Part shown: positions 40,668 to 50,670 of the stretch, piece by piece
How positions within the stretch are numbered: the first letter of the stretch is position 1
Layout: each line of letters opens with the position of its first letter
Source: Nocardioides xinjiangensis
GTDB lineage: Bacteria > Actinomycetota > Actinomycetes > Propionibacteriales > Nocardioidaceae
Reading direction: 5' to 3'
NCBI RefSeq assembly: GCF_017916455.1
Contig: NZ_JAFMSY010000003.1
Coordinates: 62,001-126,000, forward strand
DNA: 64,000 bases
Position numbers and translations under genes: made by a program
The notes under the pieces: generated by a model
Seen by the model: only the letters and a program-made list of their open reading frames with translations
What the model was told of the DNA's origin: nothing
Database searches by the model: none

Positions 40668-41665
40668 CGCTCGAGCTGGCCGTCGCGGCGGCGCTCTTCG
40701 TCGGCGTGGTGGCGTACGCCCTGTTCGGGGGAGCCGACTTCGGGTCGGGCTTCTACGACCTGACGGCCGGCGGCTCGCGCGGCGGCGCGGAGCTGCGCAC
40801 GCTCGTGGACCACAGCATCGGCCCGGTGTGGGAGGCGAACCACGTCTGGCTGATCTACGTGCTCGTGATGTGGTGGACCGGGTTCCCCGAGTCGTTCGCC
40901 AGCGCGATGAACACGTTGATCCTGCCGATGCTCCTGGCGCTGCTGGGGATCGTGCTGCGGGGCGCGGCGTTCGCGTTCCGCAAGTTCGCGCCGACGCTCG
41001 GGCAGGCCCGGCTCTACGGCGCGGTCTTCGCCGGCTCCTCCCTCATCACTCCCTACTTCCTCGGCGCGGTCGCGGGCGGGATCGCCTCGGGTCGCGTGCC
41101 GGCCGAGGGTCGCGGCGACCTGTGGTCGTCGTGGCTCAACCCCACCTCCACGTTCGGGGGCGTCATCGCGGTGGGCACGTGCGCGCTCCTCGCCGGCGTG
41201 TTCCTCACCGCGGACGCCGACCGTGCCGGGCGTGCGTCGCTCGCCGCCTCCCTGCGGCGCCGCACCCTCGGCGTCGGCCTGGTGACCGGCGCCGTCGTCT
41301 TCGCCGCGCTCGTGCCGATCACCCACGACGCGCCCACCCTCGCCGAGGGCCTGAGGGGCCGCGCGGCGCCGCTCGTGGTGCTCTCCGGGCTGTGCGGCGT
41401 CGCCACCCTGGTCCTGCTGCTGCGCCGCCGCTTCGCGATCGCTCGCGTCACCGCGGTGCTCGCCGTCGCCGCCGTCGTCAGCGGCTGGGGAGTGGGCCAG
41501 TACCCGTGGCTGCTCGTCGACGAGCTCACGCTCCGCGACGCCGCCGGGGCGGACGCCACGCTCGCTGGGCTCCTGGTGGTGGTGGGGCTCGCCGGCGTGC
41601 TGGTCCTGCCGCCCCTGGTGTACCTCTTCCGGCTGACCCAGTCCGAGGCCTGGTCCGAGCACTAG
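40664..41665 (+). CDS. cydB: Cytochrome bd ubiquinol oxidase subunit II
   Basis: A 333-residue CydB. The opening [22 protein letters not shown] and the segments [27 protein letters not shown] and [20 protein letters not shown] are diagnostic. It forms the heterodimer with CydA. Its GTG overlaps the cydA stop. The gene ends within 4 bp of the convergent acdS gene, so the two stop codons overlap. Confidence 0.95.
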   Translation: MTLELAVAAALFVGVVAYALFGGADFGSGFYDLTAGGSRGGAELRTLVDHSIGPVWEANHVWLIYVLVMWWTGFPESFASAMNTLILPMLLALLGIVLRGAAFAFRKFAPTLGQARLYGAVFAGSSLITPYFLGAVAGGIASGRVPAEGRGDLWSSWLNPTSTFGGVIAVGTCALLAGVFLTADADRAGRASLAASLRRRTLGVGLVTGAVVFAALVPITHDAPTLAEGLRGRAAPLVVLSGLCGVATLVLLLRRRFAIARVTAVLAVAAVVSGWGVGQYPWLLVDELTLRDAAGADATLAGLLVVVGLAGVLVLPPLVYLFRLTQSEAWSEH

Positions 41666-42705
41666 GCCGGCGGTGCGGGCCAGAGCGAGTGGTAGGCGTT
41701 GACGGCCGGCTGCCCGCCGAGGTGCGCGTAGAGCACGTGGGAGTCGCGCGGGACCTCGCCGCCGGTCACGAGGTCGATAAGGCCGGCGAGCGACTTCCCC
41801 TCGTAGACCGGGTCGGTGATCATCGCCTCGAGCTGGGCGCCGAGCGCCATCGCCTCCATCGTCGAGTCGACCGGGATCCCGTAGAGGTCGCCGGCCCACC
41901 CCTCGAGCACGGTGATCTCGTCGTCGCGCAGGTCGCGACCGAGCTCGATGAGCTCCGCGGTGTGCCGGGCGATCCTGGCGACCTGGTCGCGGGTCTTCTC
42001 CAGCGTGGCGCTGGCGTCGATGCCCAGCACCCGCCGGCGTACGCCGGTGAGGTCCTCCAGCGCCGCGAAGCCGGCGACCATGCCGGCGTGCGTCGAGCCG
42101 GTGACGGTGCAGACCACGATCGTGTCGAAGGTGACGCCGAGCGCCTTCTCCTGCTCGGCCACCTCGAAGGCCCAGTTGGCGAACCCGAGCCCCCCGAGCC
42201 GGTGCTCGCTGGCGCCGGCCGGGATGGCGTACGGCGTGCCGCCGGCCTCCTCGATCTCGCGGATCGCCTCCTTCCACGAGTCGCGGATGCCGATGTCGAA
42301 GCCGTGGGGGTCCAGGCGCGAGTCCGCGCCCATCATCCGGCTGAGCAGGATGTTGCCGACCTGGGTGTTCGTCGGGTCGTCCCACGGCACCCACTTCTCC
42401 TGCACCAGCCGGCAGCGCAGGCCGAGGTGCGCGGCGACGGCGGCGACCTGGCGGGTGTGGTTGGACTGGTAGCCGCCGATCGACACGAGCGTGTCGGCGC
42501 CGCTGGCGAGCACGTCGGGGACGATGTACTCCAGCTTGCGGACCTTGTTGCCGCCGTAGGCCAGGCCGCTGCTGACGTCCTCGCGCTTGGCCCACACCTG
42601 CGCGCCGCCGCCCCGCGACGCCAGGTGCTCGCTGAGGCGCCTCAGGTGGTGGACGGGGGAGGGGCCGAAGGTGAGCGGGTAGCGCTCGAACTGCTCGAGG
42701 TTCAC
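41662..42705 (-). CDS. acdS: 1-Aminocyclopropane-1-carboxylate deaminase
   Basis: A 347-residue PLP-dependent fold-type II enzyme that cleaves ACC, the ethylene precursor of plants, to 2-oxobutyrate and ammonia. The PLP lysine is K54 in [10 protein letters not shown] and the catalytic Ser is S81 in GGYQSNHTR. The residues that separate true ACC deaminases from D-cysteine desulfhydrases are present: E302 in VYEGKS and L329 in YAHLGG (E295 and L322 in Pseudomonas). GTG at 42705 has AGGAG upstream. A GntR regulator gene overlaps by 4 bp upstream, presumably controlling it. It suggests a plant-associated lifestyle. Confidence 0.93.
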   Translation of the reverse strand: MNLEQFERYPLTFGPSPVHHLRRLSEHLASRGGGAQVWAKREDVSSGLAYGGNKVRKLEYIVPDVLASGADTLVSIGGYQSNHTRQVAAVAAHLGLRCRLVQEKWVPWDDPTNTQVGNILLSRMMGADSRLDPHGFDIGIRDSWKEAIREIEEAGGTPYAIPAGASEHRLGGLGFANWAFEVAEQEKALGVTFDTIVVCTVTGSTHAGMVAGFAALEDLTGVRRRVLGIDASATLEKTRDQVARIARHTAELIELGRDLRDDEITVLEGWAGDLYGIPVDSTMEAMALGAQLEAMITDPVYEGKSLAGLIDLVTGGEVPRDSHVLYAHLGGQPAVNAYHSLWPAPPA

Positions 42706-43406
42706 GGGGTCTCCTGCAGGGCGGTGGGCTGGTCGGGGTCGGCGGCGGGATCGGGAGCCGGGATGAGGTCGGCGAGGTTCTGCCAGGTCCGGAAGGCCAC
42801 CTCGGCGGCGGCGTCGGCGTCCCGGCCGGCGCACGCCTCGACCAGACGCTCGTGCAGCGCCACGGACTCGGCCGCGGCGTGGGAGGCGAAGCGGCGGCGC
42901 TCGAGGCGGCGGACGACGGGGCCGAACTGGGCGAGCACCGTGGCGACGGCGCGGTTCCCGGCGATCTCCACCGCCACCGCGTGGAAGTCGTCGTCCGCCG
43001 CGAGCGCGGCGCCGCTGTCACGCTGCTCGACCGCTGCCGCGAAGCGCCGGTTGGCGTCGCGCATGCGCTCGAGGTCGTCGGCGGTGAGCCGGGCGACGGC
43101 CTCGCTCACCGCGAGCCGGTGCATGGCGGCCACGACCGCGTGCGCCTCGCGCACCTCGGCGACGTCGATCTCCGCGACCACGGTCGAGCGTCCGGGCGCC
43201 GCCCGGACCAGGCCGCTCTCGCCGAGCCGCAGCAGGGCCTCCCGCACGGGCGTGCGGCTCACGCCGAGCCAGGCGGCCAGCTCGGTGTCGCGGACGACCT
43301 CGCCCGGCGCCAGCGTGCCGTCGACGATCGCGTCGCGGAGCCGCTCGTGGACGGTGTCGCGCAGCAGCGAGGTGCGGACCGGAGCGGAGGACGGGGGCAC
43401 AGGCAC
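42702..43406 (-). CDS. GntR (FCD-type) regulator of the acdS operon
   Basis: A 234-residue regulator (240 if the upstream GTG at 43424 is used). The winged helix is in [44 protein letters not shown]; the C-terminal FCD effector domain has [11 protein letters not shown] and [19 protein letters not shown] at 43406 is preferred because a TTGACC -35-like box and an AT-rich GATAT/ATATC palindrome overlap the upstream GTG, leaving 43406 near a likely transcript start. Its stop overlaps the acdS start (GTGA), so the two are coupled. The ligand may be ACC or a related amino acid. Confidence 0.88.
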   Translation of the reverse strand: MPVPPSSAPVRTSLLRDTVHERLRDAIVDGTLAPGEVVRDTELAAWLGVSRTPVREALLRLGESGLVRAAPGRSTVVAEIDVAEVREAHAVVAAMHRLAVSEAVARLTADDLERMRDANRRFAAAVEQRDSGAALAADDDFHAVAVEIAGNRAVATVLAQFGPVVRRLERRRFASHAAAESVALHERLVEACAGRDADAAAEVAFRTWQNLADLIPAPDPAADPDQPTALQETP

Positions 43407-43407
43407 C

Positions 43408-43442
43408 GATATATTGGATATCACCGATCGCTGCGGGTCAAG
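43408..43442 (-). promoter_or_regulatory. Promoter and palindromic operator of the GntR-acdS operon
   Basis: On the minus strand TTGACC (43437-43442) is followed about 17 bp later by an AT-rich element around TCCAAT. GATAT (43408-43412) and ATATC (43418-43422) form a palindrome with a 5-bp spacer, the most AT-rich stretch of the region, overlapping the -10. This fits autoregulation by the GntR protein. Confidence 0.5.
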
Positions 43443-43541
43443 GTCGCGTCCATCCGCACGAGGGCGACGATCAGGATGCAGCGGAGCGGCCCCCAGCGGG
43501 GCCCGTGCGTGTGCGGGCCCGACCCGGGGTACTGCACGCCC

Positions 43542-44219
43542 GTGCCTGCCCCCTACCGCCATGCCTTCAAGGCCATCGCCGCCGCCCGGTCCGCTCCCGC
43601 CTTCCACCCCGACGGCGTCCTCTACGAGGGACGCGCGGAGATCCACGGCCCCGGCCCGCTCCAGCAGGGCGAGTGGGACTGCCTGGTCCGCCTCTCGAAG
43701 GGCATCGGCACGCCGCGCGGCGTGCCGGACCTGCTGGGCATGGCGGTCCGCCTCCTCCAGGACCCGCCGGTCGACGTCCTGTGCACGACGGCTCCGGGCG
43801 CCTCCGGGTGGCAGCGCTACGTGCTGCGACCCGGACGGCGGTGGTCGGGCGCCACGCTGACGTCGCTCATGTGGTGGCGCTCCTCGTCCGGTGAGCGCCT
43901 GCAGGTCGTCGTGGACGCGCCCGGTGCCGGGCTCGACTCGCCCGACCCGGACGTGCTGGTGGGACGGCTGCCGGCGACCTTCGCGCTCCGCGTGGTCGGC
44001 CGGCACGGTGACGTGCAGGCGGGCACGATCCGGGTGGACCGCCGCTCCGAGCAGCCGCGCCCCGACTTCGACCCGGTCCTGCACCCGCCGCAGTCGTGGC
44101 GCCTGGCGCCCGCCTGGCTCGCGGCGCTGCGGGCGCGGGCGTACGTCGGCAGCCGGGAGGGGCAGCCGGTCCCGAGCGCTGGGGACGACCGCCCCGCTGG
44201 GAACAACCGCGGTGGTTGA
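43542..44219 (+). CDS. Unknown protein with weak catalase-fold resemblance
   Basis: A 225-residue protein of a type often labelled phosphodiesterase or hypothetical in Streptomyces. AFHPDGVLYEGRAEIHG and CLVRLSKGIGTPRGVPDLLGMAVRLLQ resemble the opening of the catalase fold (RFS... GMAVR), but the haem-ligand Tyr and distal His are not evident. C-terminal FDPVLHPPQSWRLAPAWLAALRARAYVGSR is conserved-looking. GTG at 43542 is chosen. No function can be assigned with confidence; it is divergent from the GntR operon and precedes an LLM-class gene. Confidence 0.6.
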   Translation: MPAPYRHAFKAIAAARSAPAFHPDGVLYEGRAEIHGPGPLQQGEWDCLVRLSKGIGTPRGVPDLLGMAVRLLQDPPVDVLCTTAPGASGWQRYVLRPGRRWSGATLTSLMWWRSSSGERLQVVVDAPGAGLDSPDPDVLVGRLPATFALRVVGRHGDVQAGTIRVDRRSEQPRPDFDPVLHPPQSWRLAPAWLAALRARAYVGSREGQPVPSAGDDRPAGNNRGG

Positions 44220-44233
44220 GCGTTGAACCGGTC

Positions 44234-45256
44234 ATGAAGAAGATCGGGTTCCTCAACTTCGGCCACTGGACCGACTCGCCGCAGTCCCAGGTGCGCTCGG
44301 CGTCGGACACGCTCTTGCAGTCGATCGACCTGGCCGTGGCCGCCGAGGAGCTCGGCGCGGACGGCGCGTACTTCCGCGTCCACCACTTCGCCCGGCAGCT
44401 CGCCTCGCCCTTCCCGCTGCTCGCCGCCGTCGGCGCGCGCACCAGCCGCATCGAGATCGGCACGGGCGTCATCGACATGCGCTACGAGAACCCGCTCTAC
44501 ATGGCCGAGGACGCCGGCGCGGCCGACCTGATCTCGGGCGGCCGGCTCCAGCTCGGCATCAGCCGCGGCTCACCGGAGCAGGTGATCGACGGGTGGCGCT
44601 ACTTCGGCTACCAGCCGGCCGACGGCGAGGACCAGGCCGACATGGCGCGCCGCCACACCGAGGTGTTCCTCCAGGTGCTCGAGGGCAAGGGCTTCGCTCA
44701 GCCCAACCCGCGCCCGATGTTCCCCAACCCGCCGGGGCTGCTCCGCCTCGAGCCGCACTCGCCGGGCCTGCGCAGCCGCATCTGGTGGGGCGCCGCGTCC
44801 GACGCGACGGCCCGCTGGACCGCGCAGATGGGGATGCACCTGATGAGCTCGACGCTCAAGGCCGACGAGACCGGCGAGCCGTTCCACGTGCAGCAGCGCA
44901 GGCAGATCGAGGTGTTCCGCGAGGCGTGGCGCGAGGCGGGGCACGAGGGTGAGCCGCGTGTGTCGGTGAGCCGCTCGATCATGCCCATCACGACCGACCT
45001 CGACCGCGCGTACTTCGGCCACGAGGGCGACAGCTCCGACCAGTTCGGCCAGATCGAGGCCAACCTGCGCGCGGTGTTCGGCAGGACGTACGCCGCCGAG
45101 CCCGACGTCCTCGTCGAGCAGCTCGCCGAGGACGAGGCCATCGCCGCGGCCGACACCCTGCTGCTGACGGTGCCCAACCAGCTCGGGGTGGACTACAACG
45201 CCCACATCCTCGAGTCGGTGCTCACCGACGTGGCGCCGGACCTCGGCTGGCGCTGA
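44234..45256 (+). CDS. LLM-class flavin-dependent oxidoreductase
   Basis: A 340-residue luciferase-like monooxygenase-fold protein beginning MKKIGFLNFGHWTD. LLM features are AEELGADGAYFRVHHFARQL, RIEIGTGVIDMRYENPLYMAEDAGAADLISGGRLQLGISRGSP and YNAHILESVLTDVAPDLGW. It probably uses FMN or F420. It follows the previous gene by 14 bp and is convergent with another LLM-type gene. Substrate is unknown. Confidence 0.9.
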   Translation: MKKIGFLNFGHWTDSPQSQVRSASDTLLQSIDLAVAAEELGADGAYFRVHHFARQLASPFPLLAAVGARTSRIEIGTGVIDMRYENPLYMAEDAGAADLISGGRLQLGISRGSPEQVIDGWRYFGYQPADGEDQADMARRHTEVFLQVLEGKGFAQPNPRPMFPNPPGLLRLEPHSPGLRSRIWWGAASDATARWTAQMGMHLMSSTLKADETGEPFHVQQRRQIEVFREAWREAGHEGEPRVSVSRSIMPITTDLDRAYFGHEGDSSDQFGQIEANLRAVFGRTYAAEPDVLVEQLAEDEAIAAADTLLLTVPNQLGVDYNAHILESVLTDVAPDLGWR

Positions 45257-45273
45257 GCGCGTCCCTGCTCAGC
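45252..45273. terminator. Bidirectional hairpin formed by the two convergent stop codons
   Basis: GCTGAGC (45252-45258) pairs with GCTCAGC (45267-45273) around an 8-nt loop; each arm contains the stop codon of one of the two convergent LLM-type genes. Confidence 0.45.
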
Positions 45274-46255
45274 CGGCGGCTGCCCGCAGCTTCTCCAGCA
45301 GCGGGCCGGCCGCCTCGCTGAGGAAGCGGTCCTGCCCCTCGTCGCCGACCTGCACGAGCGCGACGTCGGTGAAGCCCGCCTCCCAGTAGGCCGACACGGC
45401 GTCGACGACCTTGTCGAGGTCGGGCCCGCAGGGGATCGACTCCGCGACGTCCTCGGGCCGGACGTACGTCGTCGCCCCGGCGAAGCCCGCGGGCGTCGGC
45501 AGGTCGGCGTTGACCGACCAGCCGCCACCGAACCACCGGAACTGCTCGTGCGCACGGGCGACGGCGGCCTCCTCGTCGGGGTCCCAGCAGATCGGGATCT
45601 GGCCGATCGCCCGGGCGTCCCTGCCGACGCGCGGCGCCCCGTCGACCTCGTTCCACGTCTCCACGATCTCCGCGCTCGGCTCCACCGCGACCAGGTGGTC
45701 CGCCAGCGCTGCGAACCGGTGGATCGCCCGGTCGCCCGCCACGGCCACGCCGATGTCCACGCCCTGCTCGGGCACGTCCCAGATCCGCGCCGAGTCGACC
45801 TGGAAGAAGTCGCCGCGGTGGTCGACGAGCTCGCCGGTGTGCAGCGCCCTGATGACTTCGATCGCCTCGGCGAGCATGTCCTGCCGCTCGGCGATGGCCG
45901 GCCAGCCCTCGCCCACGACGTGCTCGTTGAGGTTCTCCCCGCTGCCCAGTCCGAGGACGAAGCGTCCCTCGGCGAGGATCTGCAGCGTCGCCGCCTTCTG
46001 GGCCACGACGGCGGGGTGGTAGCGCAGGGTCGGGCACGTCACGTAGGTCATCAGGCCCACCCGCTCGGTGGCGTGCGCCACCGCGCCGAGGGTCGTCCAG
46101 GCGTACGGCGCGTGCCCCTGCTCGGTCAGCCAGGGCGAGTAGTGGTCGCTCATCACCTCGAAGTCGAAGCCCGCCCGCTCGGCCGCGACGGCGTAGTCCA
46201 CCAGCTCGCGCGGGCCGCTCTGCTCGGTCATCAGCGTGTATCCGAAACGCGTCAT
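45269..46255 (-). CDS. LLM-class F420-dependent oxidoreductase
   Basis: A 328-residue luciferase-fold protein of the F420-dependent G6PD-like group (TIGR03557 type). Landmarks are FGYTLMTEQSGPRELVDYAVAAERAGFDFEVMSDHYSPWLTEQGHAP, VTCPTLRYHPAVVAQKAATLQ, GRFVLGLGSGENLNEHVVG and IGVAVAGDRA. It should use coenzyme F420; the physiological substrate is unknown. ATG at 46255 is selected over an upstream in-frame start. It is convergent with the preceding LLM-type gene. Confidence 0.9.
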   Translation of the reverse strand: MTRFGYTLMTEQSGPRELVDYAVAAERAGFDFEVMSDHYSPWLTEQGHAPYAWTTLGAVAHATERVGLMTYVTCPTLRYHPAVVAQKAATLQILAEGRFVLGLGSGENLNEHVVGEGWPAIAERQDMLAEAIEVIRALHTGELVDHRGDFFQVDSARIWDVPEQGVDIGVAVAGDRAIHRFAALADHLVAVEPSAEIVETWNEVDGAPRVGRDARAIGQIPICWDPDEEAAVARAHEQFRWFGGGWSVNADLPTPAGFAGATTYVRPEDVAESIPCGPDLDKVVDAVSAYWEAGFTDVALVQVGDEGQDRFLSEAAGPLLEKLRAAAG

Positions 46256-46349
46256 GCCTCGACCGTAACCAGCGCTCACCGGACGGCCACCACCCGCTCA
46301 GGTGAGCCCCCGGGCGCATGTGCGGGTCCCGCGGGGGAACTGTCCGGGC

Positions 46350-46565
46350 ATGAGCGACGCCAAGGACACCACGAACGACGGACCCGACCAGGGCGGGCAG
46401 GTCAGCGAGCTCGCCGACATCGAGGGCGGCGGCGAGCCGATCAGCTCCGGCGACTCCGTGGCCGGTCAGCCCGACCCCCACCCGGGCGAGGTCGACGAGG
46501 GCAGGCAGGGCCCCGACGCGGTGCCCGACGACCCCACCGGGCAGCACCCCCACACCGCCGAGTGA
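46350..46565 (+). CDS. Small acidic disordered-looking protein, unknown
   Basis: A 71-residue acidic, Gly/Pro/Asp-rich protein (MSDAKDTTNDGPDQGGQVSE ... HPHTAE). No domain is recognised. It precedes an SDR-type gene by 22 bp. Its composition resembles the small stress-associated acidic proteins in this genome, but no promoter motif of the stress type is seen. Coding assignment rests on codon bias and an in-frame ATG. Confidence 0.55.
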   Translation: MSDAKDTTNDGPDQGGQVSELADIEGGGEPISSGDSVAGQPDPHPGEVDEGRQGPDAVPDDPTGQHPHTAE

Positions 46566-46587
46566 GGCGGTGCGGTAGGACTGCTCC

Positions 46588-47244
46588 ATGAGCAGGCCTG
46601 TCCTCGTGGTGGTGGGTGCCGGACCGGGCGTGAGCGGCTCGGTGGCCAGACGGTTCGCCGACGAGGGCCACGACGTCGCACTGCTGGGGCAGGACCAGGG
46701 CGTCCTCGACCGGCTCGTCGCCGACCTCGAGGCGCGCGGCGCCGCCGTGCAGCACGCGGTCGCCGACGTCACCGACGAGCAGGCGGCGCGCGAGGCCGTG
46801 CGCCGCTTCGGCGAGCACGCCGGCCGCATCGACGTGCTGCACTTCAACCCCAGCGCCTACCGCGAGAAGGACCCGCTGACGCTGACCGTCGACGAGCTCC
46901 TGGCAGACGTCGCCCTCGGCGTGGGCGCCCTGCTCACCGTGGTGCAGGCGGCGCGGCCCCACATGACGGCGGGCGGCCGGGTCAGCGTCACCGGGAGCAT
47001 GGCCGCGGACGACCCCTGGCAGGGCGCGGCCTCGCTCGGGGTCCAGAAGGCGGGCGTGCGCAACCTCGTGCACAGCCTCGACAAGACGCTGTCGCCCGAC
47101 GGCATCCGAGCCGTCTCCGTCACGGTCCGCGGCACCTTGGCCAGGCAGGGCGCGTTCACCCCCGACCGGGTGGCCGAGGCGATCTGGTCGGCGGTGACCC
47201 GCGACCCGGACCGGTGGACCAGCGAGGTCCCCTACAGCGGCTGA
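46588..47244 (+). CDS. SDR-family protein lacking the catalytic tyrosine
   Basis: A 218-residue short-chain dehydrogenase-like protein. The NAD(P) motif VVVGAGPGVSGSVARRFADEG replaces the usual TGxxxGxG, and VTGSMA keeps the Ser. In the YxxxK position the sequence reads LGVQKAGVRN, so K is present but Tyr is Leu. This suggests a non-catalytic or atypical SDR, as in some SDR-family regulators. Function unknown. Confidence 0.82.
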   Translation: MSRPVLVVVGAGPGVSGSVARRFADEGHDVALLGQDQGVLDRLVADLEARGAAVQHAVADVTDEQAAREAVRRFGEHAGRIDVLHFNPSAYREKDPLTLTVDELLADVALGVGALLTVVQAARPHMTAGGRVSVTGSMAADDPWQGAASLGVQKAGVRNLVHSLDKTLSPDGIRAVSVTVRGTLARQGAFTPDRVAEAIWSAVTRDPDRWTSEVPYSG

Positions 47245-47268
47245 GGCAGCGCCACGCCACCTCCGGGC

Positions 47269-47568
47269 TCACGCACCGTCGAAGCCGCTGACCAGCACCC
47301 AGAAGACCAGCACGCCGACGAAGGCCGCCAGCAGGCCCCACCACGCGCCGGTGAGCGCCCGCCGCGTGGTGTCGGCACCGTCGCGCGCGAGGGCCGGCAG
47401 CCCGACGGTGACCGCCGCGCCGACGGCCGCCATCGCGAGCAGCTGCACGGGGATGATCCAGTTCTCCGTGCCCTCCCCGTCGAGGAACGACGCCGCCACC
47501 GGCAGGCTGAGCGCACCCAGGACGAGCAGGACGACGATCCCGACCGCGCGCTGGACCGACGCGGTCAC
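47269..47568 (-). CDS. Small membrane protein coupled to paaZ
   Basis: A 99-residue protein with three hydrophobic segments (VGIVVLLVLGALSLPVAASF, VQLLAMAAVGAAVTVGLPAL and AWWGLLAAFVGVLVFWVLV). GTG at 47568 overlaps the paaZ stop codon (GTGA), so it is the second gene of the paaZ operon. No family is recognised. A role in phenylacetate metabolism is only suggested by coupling. Confidence 0.7.
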   Translation of the reverse strand: MTASVQRAVGIVVLLVLGALSLPVAASFLDGEGTENWIIPVQLLAMAAVGAAVTVGLPALARDGADTTRRALTGAWWGLLAAFVGVLVFWVLVSGFDGA

Positions 47569-49598
47569 TGCTCGACCCCCTCGGTCTGCTTGGCCACCAG
47601 CGTCAGCACGTCGTACGTCGCGACCGGCTCGTCGTCACCGTTGGTCACGAGCGCGTCCCAGCGCACCTCGCCGTAGTCGGCGGAGGAGCGCGGGGTGATC
47701 TGCTTGACGGTGAGGGTGACCCGGATCGAGTCGCCCGCCTTCACCGGGGTCAGGAACCGGAGGTCGTCGACGCCGAAGTTGGCGAGCACCGGGCCGGGCG
47801 CCGGGTCGACGAAGAGCCCGGCGGCCAGCGACACGATGAGGTAGCCGTGCGCGACGATGCCGCCGAAGAGCGGGTTCCTCGCCGCGGCGTCGGGATCGGT
47901 GTGGGCGTAGAAGGTGTCGCCGGTGAACTCCGCGAAGTGGTCGATGTCGGCCCGGGTGACCACCCGCGGCTCGGAGGCGATGGTGTCGCCCACGCGCAGC
48001 GTCGCCAGCGAGTGGCGGAACGGGTGCTCCGGGGTCACCGTGCGCCGCGAGCCACGCGTCCACCGGCCCGTGATCGCAGTCAGCATGTCGGGGGAGGCCT
48101 GGATGGCCGTGCGCTGCATGTGGTGCAGCACGCCGCGGACGCCGCCGAGCTCCTCGCCGCCGCCGGCCCGGCCCGGCCCGCCGTGCACCAGCATCGGGAG
48201 GGGCGAGCCGTGCCCGGTGCTCTCGGGCGCGTCGTCGCGGTCGAGCACCAGGATGCGGCCGTGCCACGGCGCCAGGCCGAGCACGAGCGCGCGCGCGACG
48301 GCCGGGTCGTGCGTGACGACCGAGCCGGCGAGGGAGCCCCTGCCGCGCGCGGCCAGCGTCACCGCCTCGTCGAGGGAGTCGTACGTCAGCACCGTCGACA
48401 CCGGCCCGAACGGCTCGACGTCGTGCGGCTCGACTGCGCCGGCGCGGGCACGGAGCAGGACGGGGGACATGAACGCGCCGCGCTCGGCGTCGCCGGCCAC
48501 CTTCCCCTCGTCGAGGACCACGTCGCACGACGAGCGCAGCGCCTCGACGGCCTTGCGGACCTCGTCGCGCTGCGCGAGGGAGGCGAGGGGGCCCATGCGG
48601 ACCGACTCGTCGCCGGGGTCGCCGACCGTCACGGTCGCCAGCCGCTGCGCGATGGCGTCGGTCACCTCGCCGGCCACCGACGCCGGCACGATCACCCGCC
48701 GGATGGCCGTGCACTTCTGACCGGCCTTCGCGGTCATCTCGGTGACGACGCCCTTGACGAACAGGTCCCACTCGGGGTCGCCGGGCGTGACGTCGGGGCC
48801 CAGCACCGAGCAATTGAGCGAGTCGGCCTCGACCTGCAGCGAGACGCCTCCGTGCAGCACCGACGGGTGCTGGCGCAGGATCCCCGCGGTGTGGGCGGAG
48901 CCGGTGAACGCCACCGAGTCCTGCACCCCGAGGTGGTCGAGCAGGTCGCCCGCCGAGCCGGCCAGCAGCTGGAGCGAGCCCTCGGGGAGGATGCCCGACT
49001 CGACGATCCGGCGGACCACGAGCTCGGTGAGGTACGCCGTCTGGCTGGCCGGCTTGACGATCGAGGGCACCCCGGCGATGAAGGCCGGCGCCAGCTTCTC
49101 GAGCATGCCCCAGACGGGGAAGTTGAAGGCGTTGATCTGGACCGCCACGCCGGGCCGCGACGTGTAGACGTGCTGGCCGAGGAAGACCCCGGTCCGCCCG
49201 AGCTGCTCGAGGTCGCCGTCACAGACGACGGTGTCGTTCGGCAGCTCCCGGCGCCCCTTGGAGGAGTAGCTGAAGACGGTGCCGAAGCCGCCGTCGATGT
49301 CGATGAGCGAGTCGCGACGGGTGGCGCCGGTCGCGAGCGAGAGCTCGTAGAACTCCTCCTTGAGCCCGGTCAGGTGCGTGGCCAGCTCCTTGAGCAGCAG
49401 AGCGCGCTCGTGGAAGGTCAGCGAGCGGATGGCCGGTCCGCCGACGGTGCGCGCGAAGTGGGCCATCGCGCCGAGGTCGAGGCCGGCGCTGGAGATCCGG
49501 GCGACCTCCTGGCCGGTCGCCGCGTCGAGCAGCGGGTCGCCCTCGGCGGAGGAGGCGTACCACCGGCCGGCGGCATAGCTCTCGAGCAGTCGGGTCAC
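47565..49598 (-). CDS. paaZ: Bifunctional PaaZ: oxepin-CoA hydrolase and aldehyde dehydrogenase
   Basis: A 677-residue fusion of an aldehyde dehydrogenase (about 1-520; [27 protein letters not shown] and the catalytic Cys in [11 protein letters not shown]) and a MaoC-like hydratase domain (about 540-677; [37 protein letters not shown]). It opens the oxepin-CoA ring and oxidises the resulting aldehyde. GTG at 49598 has GAGGAG upstream. It is divergent from paaABCDE; the palindrome in between is a likely shared operator. Confidence 0.96.
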   Translation of the reverse strand: MTRLLESYAAGRWYASSAEGDPLLDAATGQEVARISSAGLDLGAMAHFARTVGGPAIRSLTFHERALLLKELATHLTGLKEEFYELSLATGATRRDSLIDIDGGFGTVFSYSSKGRRELPNDTVVCDGDLEQLGRTGVFLGQHVYTSRPGVAVQINAFNFPVWGMLEKLAPAFIAGVPSIVKPASQTAYLTELVVRRIVESGILPEGSLQLLAGSAGDLLDHLGVQDSVAFTGSAHTAGILRQHPSVLHGGVSLQVEADSLNCSVLGPDVTPGDPEWDLFVKGVVTEMTAKAGQKCTAIRRVIVPASVAGEVTDAIAQRLATVTVGDPGDESVRMGPLASLAQRDEVRKAVEALRSSCDVVLDEGKVAGDAERGAFMSPVLLRARAGAVEPHDVEPFGPVSTVLTYDSLDEAVTLAARGRGSLAGSVVTHDPAVARALVLGLAPWHGRILVLDRDDAPESTGHGSPLPMLVHGGPGRAGGGEELGGVRGVLHHMQRTAIQASPDMLTAITGRWTRGSRRTVTPEHPFRHSLATLRVGDTIASEPRVVTRADIDHFAEFTGDTFYAHTDPDAAARNPLFGGIVAHGYLIVSLAAGLFVDPAPGPVLANFGVDDLRFLTPVKAGDSIRVTLTVKQITPRSSADYGEVRWDALVTNGDDEPVATYDVLTLVAKQTEGVEQ

Positions 49599-49674
49599 GG
49601 CGGTTCTCCTCGGGATCGGAGCGGGCGCAGGCCGGTGTTTGCCTGCCGGGGTGACGAGTGACACACTAATACCA

Positions 49675-49686
49675 GACCGATCGGTC
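49675..49686. promoter_or_regulatory. Palindromic operator GACCGATCGGTC between paaZ and paaA
   Basis: A perfect 12-bp palindrome in the divergent gap, 77 bp from the paaZ start and 34 bp from paaA. The right side continues CGGTCAGT, which resembles the half-site I remember for the corynebacterial TetR-type PaaR. A likely binding site for the TetR protein encoded at 54637-55233. Confidence 0.6.
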
Positions 49687-49719
49687 AGTAAATGTCGTGC
49701 AGACCCCGTCGGAGGACCC

Positions 49720-50670
49720 ATGACGCTCACGGAGACCGCACCGGAGGAGCTCGAGCGGCAGTTCGAGGCGACCATCGCCCGGCACGACCGGATCGAGCCG
49801 CGCGACTGGATGCCGGAGGGCTACCGCAAGACCCTCGTGCGGCAGATCGCGCAGCACGCGCACAGCGAGATCATCGGCATGCAGCCCGAGGGCAACTGGA
49901 TCACCCGCGCGCCGAGCCTGCGCCGCAAGGCGATCCTGCTCGCCAAGGTGCAGGACGAGGCGGGCCACGGGCTCTACCTCTACTCGGCGGCCGAGACCCT
50001 CGGGGTCTCGCGGCTCGAGCTCACCGAGCTGCTCCTCGCCGGGCGGCAGAAGTACTCCTCGATCTTCAACTACCCGACGCTGTCCTACGCCGACGTCGGC
50101 ACGATCGGCTGGCTGGTCGACGGCGCCGCGATCTGCAACCAGGTACCGCTGTGCCGGACCTCCTACGGCCCCTACGGCCGGGCGATGATCCGGATCTGCA
50201 AGGAGGAGTCCTTCCACCAGCGCCAGGGCTACGAGCTCCTCACCACGATGATGCGCGGCACCGAGGAGCAGCGCGCGATGGTGCAGGAGTCGGTCGACCG
50301 GTTCTGGTGGCCCGCCCTGATGATGTTCGGACCGCCCGACGACGCCTCGCCCAACACCGCCCAGTCGATGGCCTGGGGCATCAAGCGCCACACCAACGAC
50401 GAGCTGCGCCAGAAGTTCGTCGACATGTCCGTCCCGCAGGCGGAGGCCCTCGGCGTGACCCTCCCCGACCCCGAGCTGAGGTGGAACGAGGAGCGCGGGC
50501 ACCACGACTTCGGCCAGCCGGACTGGGACGAGTTCATGGAGGGCGTGAAGGGCAACGGTCCCTGCAACGCCGAGCGGATCGCGCACCGGCGGCGCGCCCA
50601 CGAAGAGGGGGCGTGGGTGCGTGAGGCCGCCACGGCGTACGCCGCCCGGCAGGCGGGAGGCGCGCGATGA
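49720..50670 (+). CDS. paaA: Phenylacetyl-CoA epoxidase subunit PaaA
   Basis: A 316-residue catalytic subunit of the 1,2-phenylacetyl-CoA epoxidase. It is a ferritin-like diiron protein; ligand motifs are [16 protein letters not shown] and [15 protein letters not shown]. It converts phenylacetyl-CoA to the ring-1,2-epoxide in the PaaABCE complex. ATG at 49720 follows GGAGGACCC. paaB overlaps by 4 bp (ATGA). Confidence 0.97.
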   Translation: MTLTETAPEELERQFEATIARHDRIEPRDWMPEGYRKTLVRQIAQHAHSEIIGMQPEGNWITRAPSLRRKAILLAKVQDEAGHGLYLYSAAETLGVSRLELTELLLAGRQKYSSIFNYPTLSYADVGTIGWLVDGAAICNQVPLCRTSYGPYGRAMIRICKEESFHQRQGYELLTTMMRGTEEQRAMVQESVDRFWWPALMMFGPPDDASPNTAQSMAWGIKRHTNDELRQKFVDMSVPQAEALGVTLPDPELRWNEERGHHDFGQPDWDEFMEGVKGNGPCNAERIAHRRRAHEEGAWVREAATAYAARQAGGAR

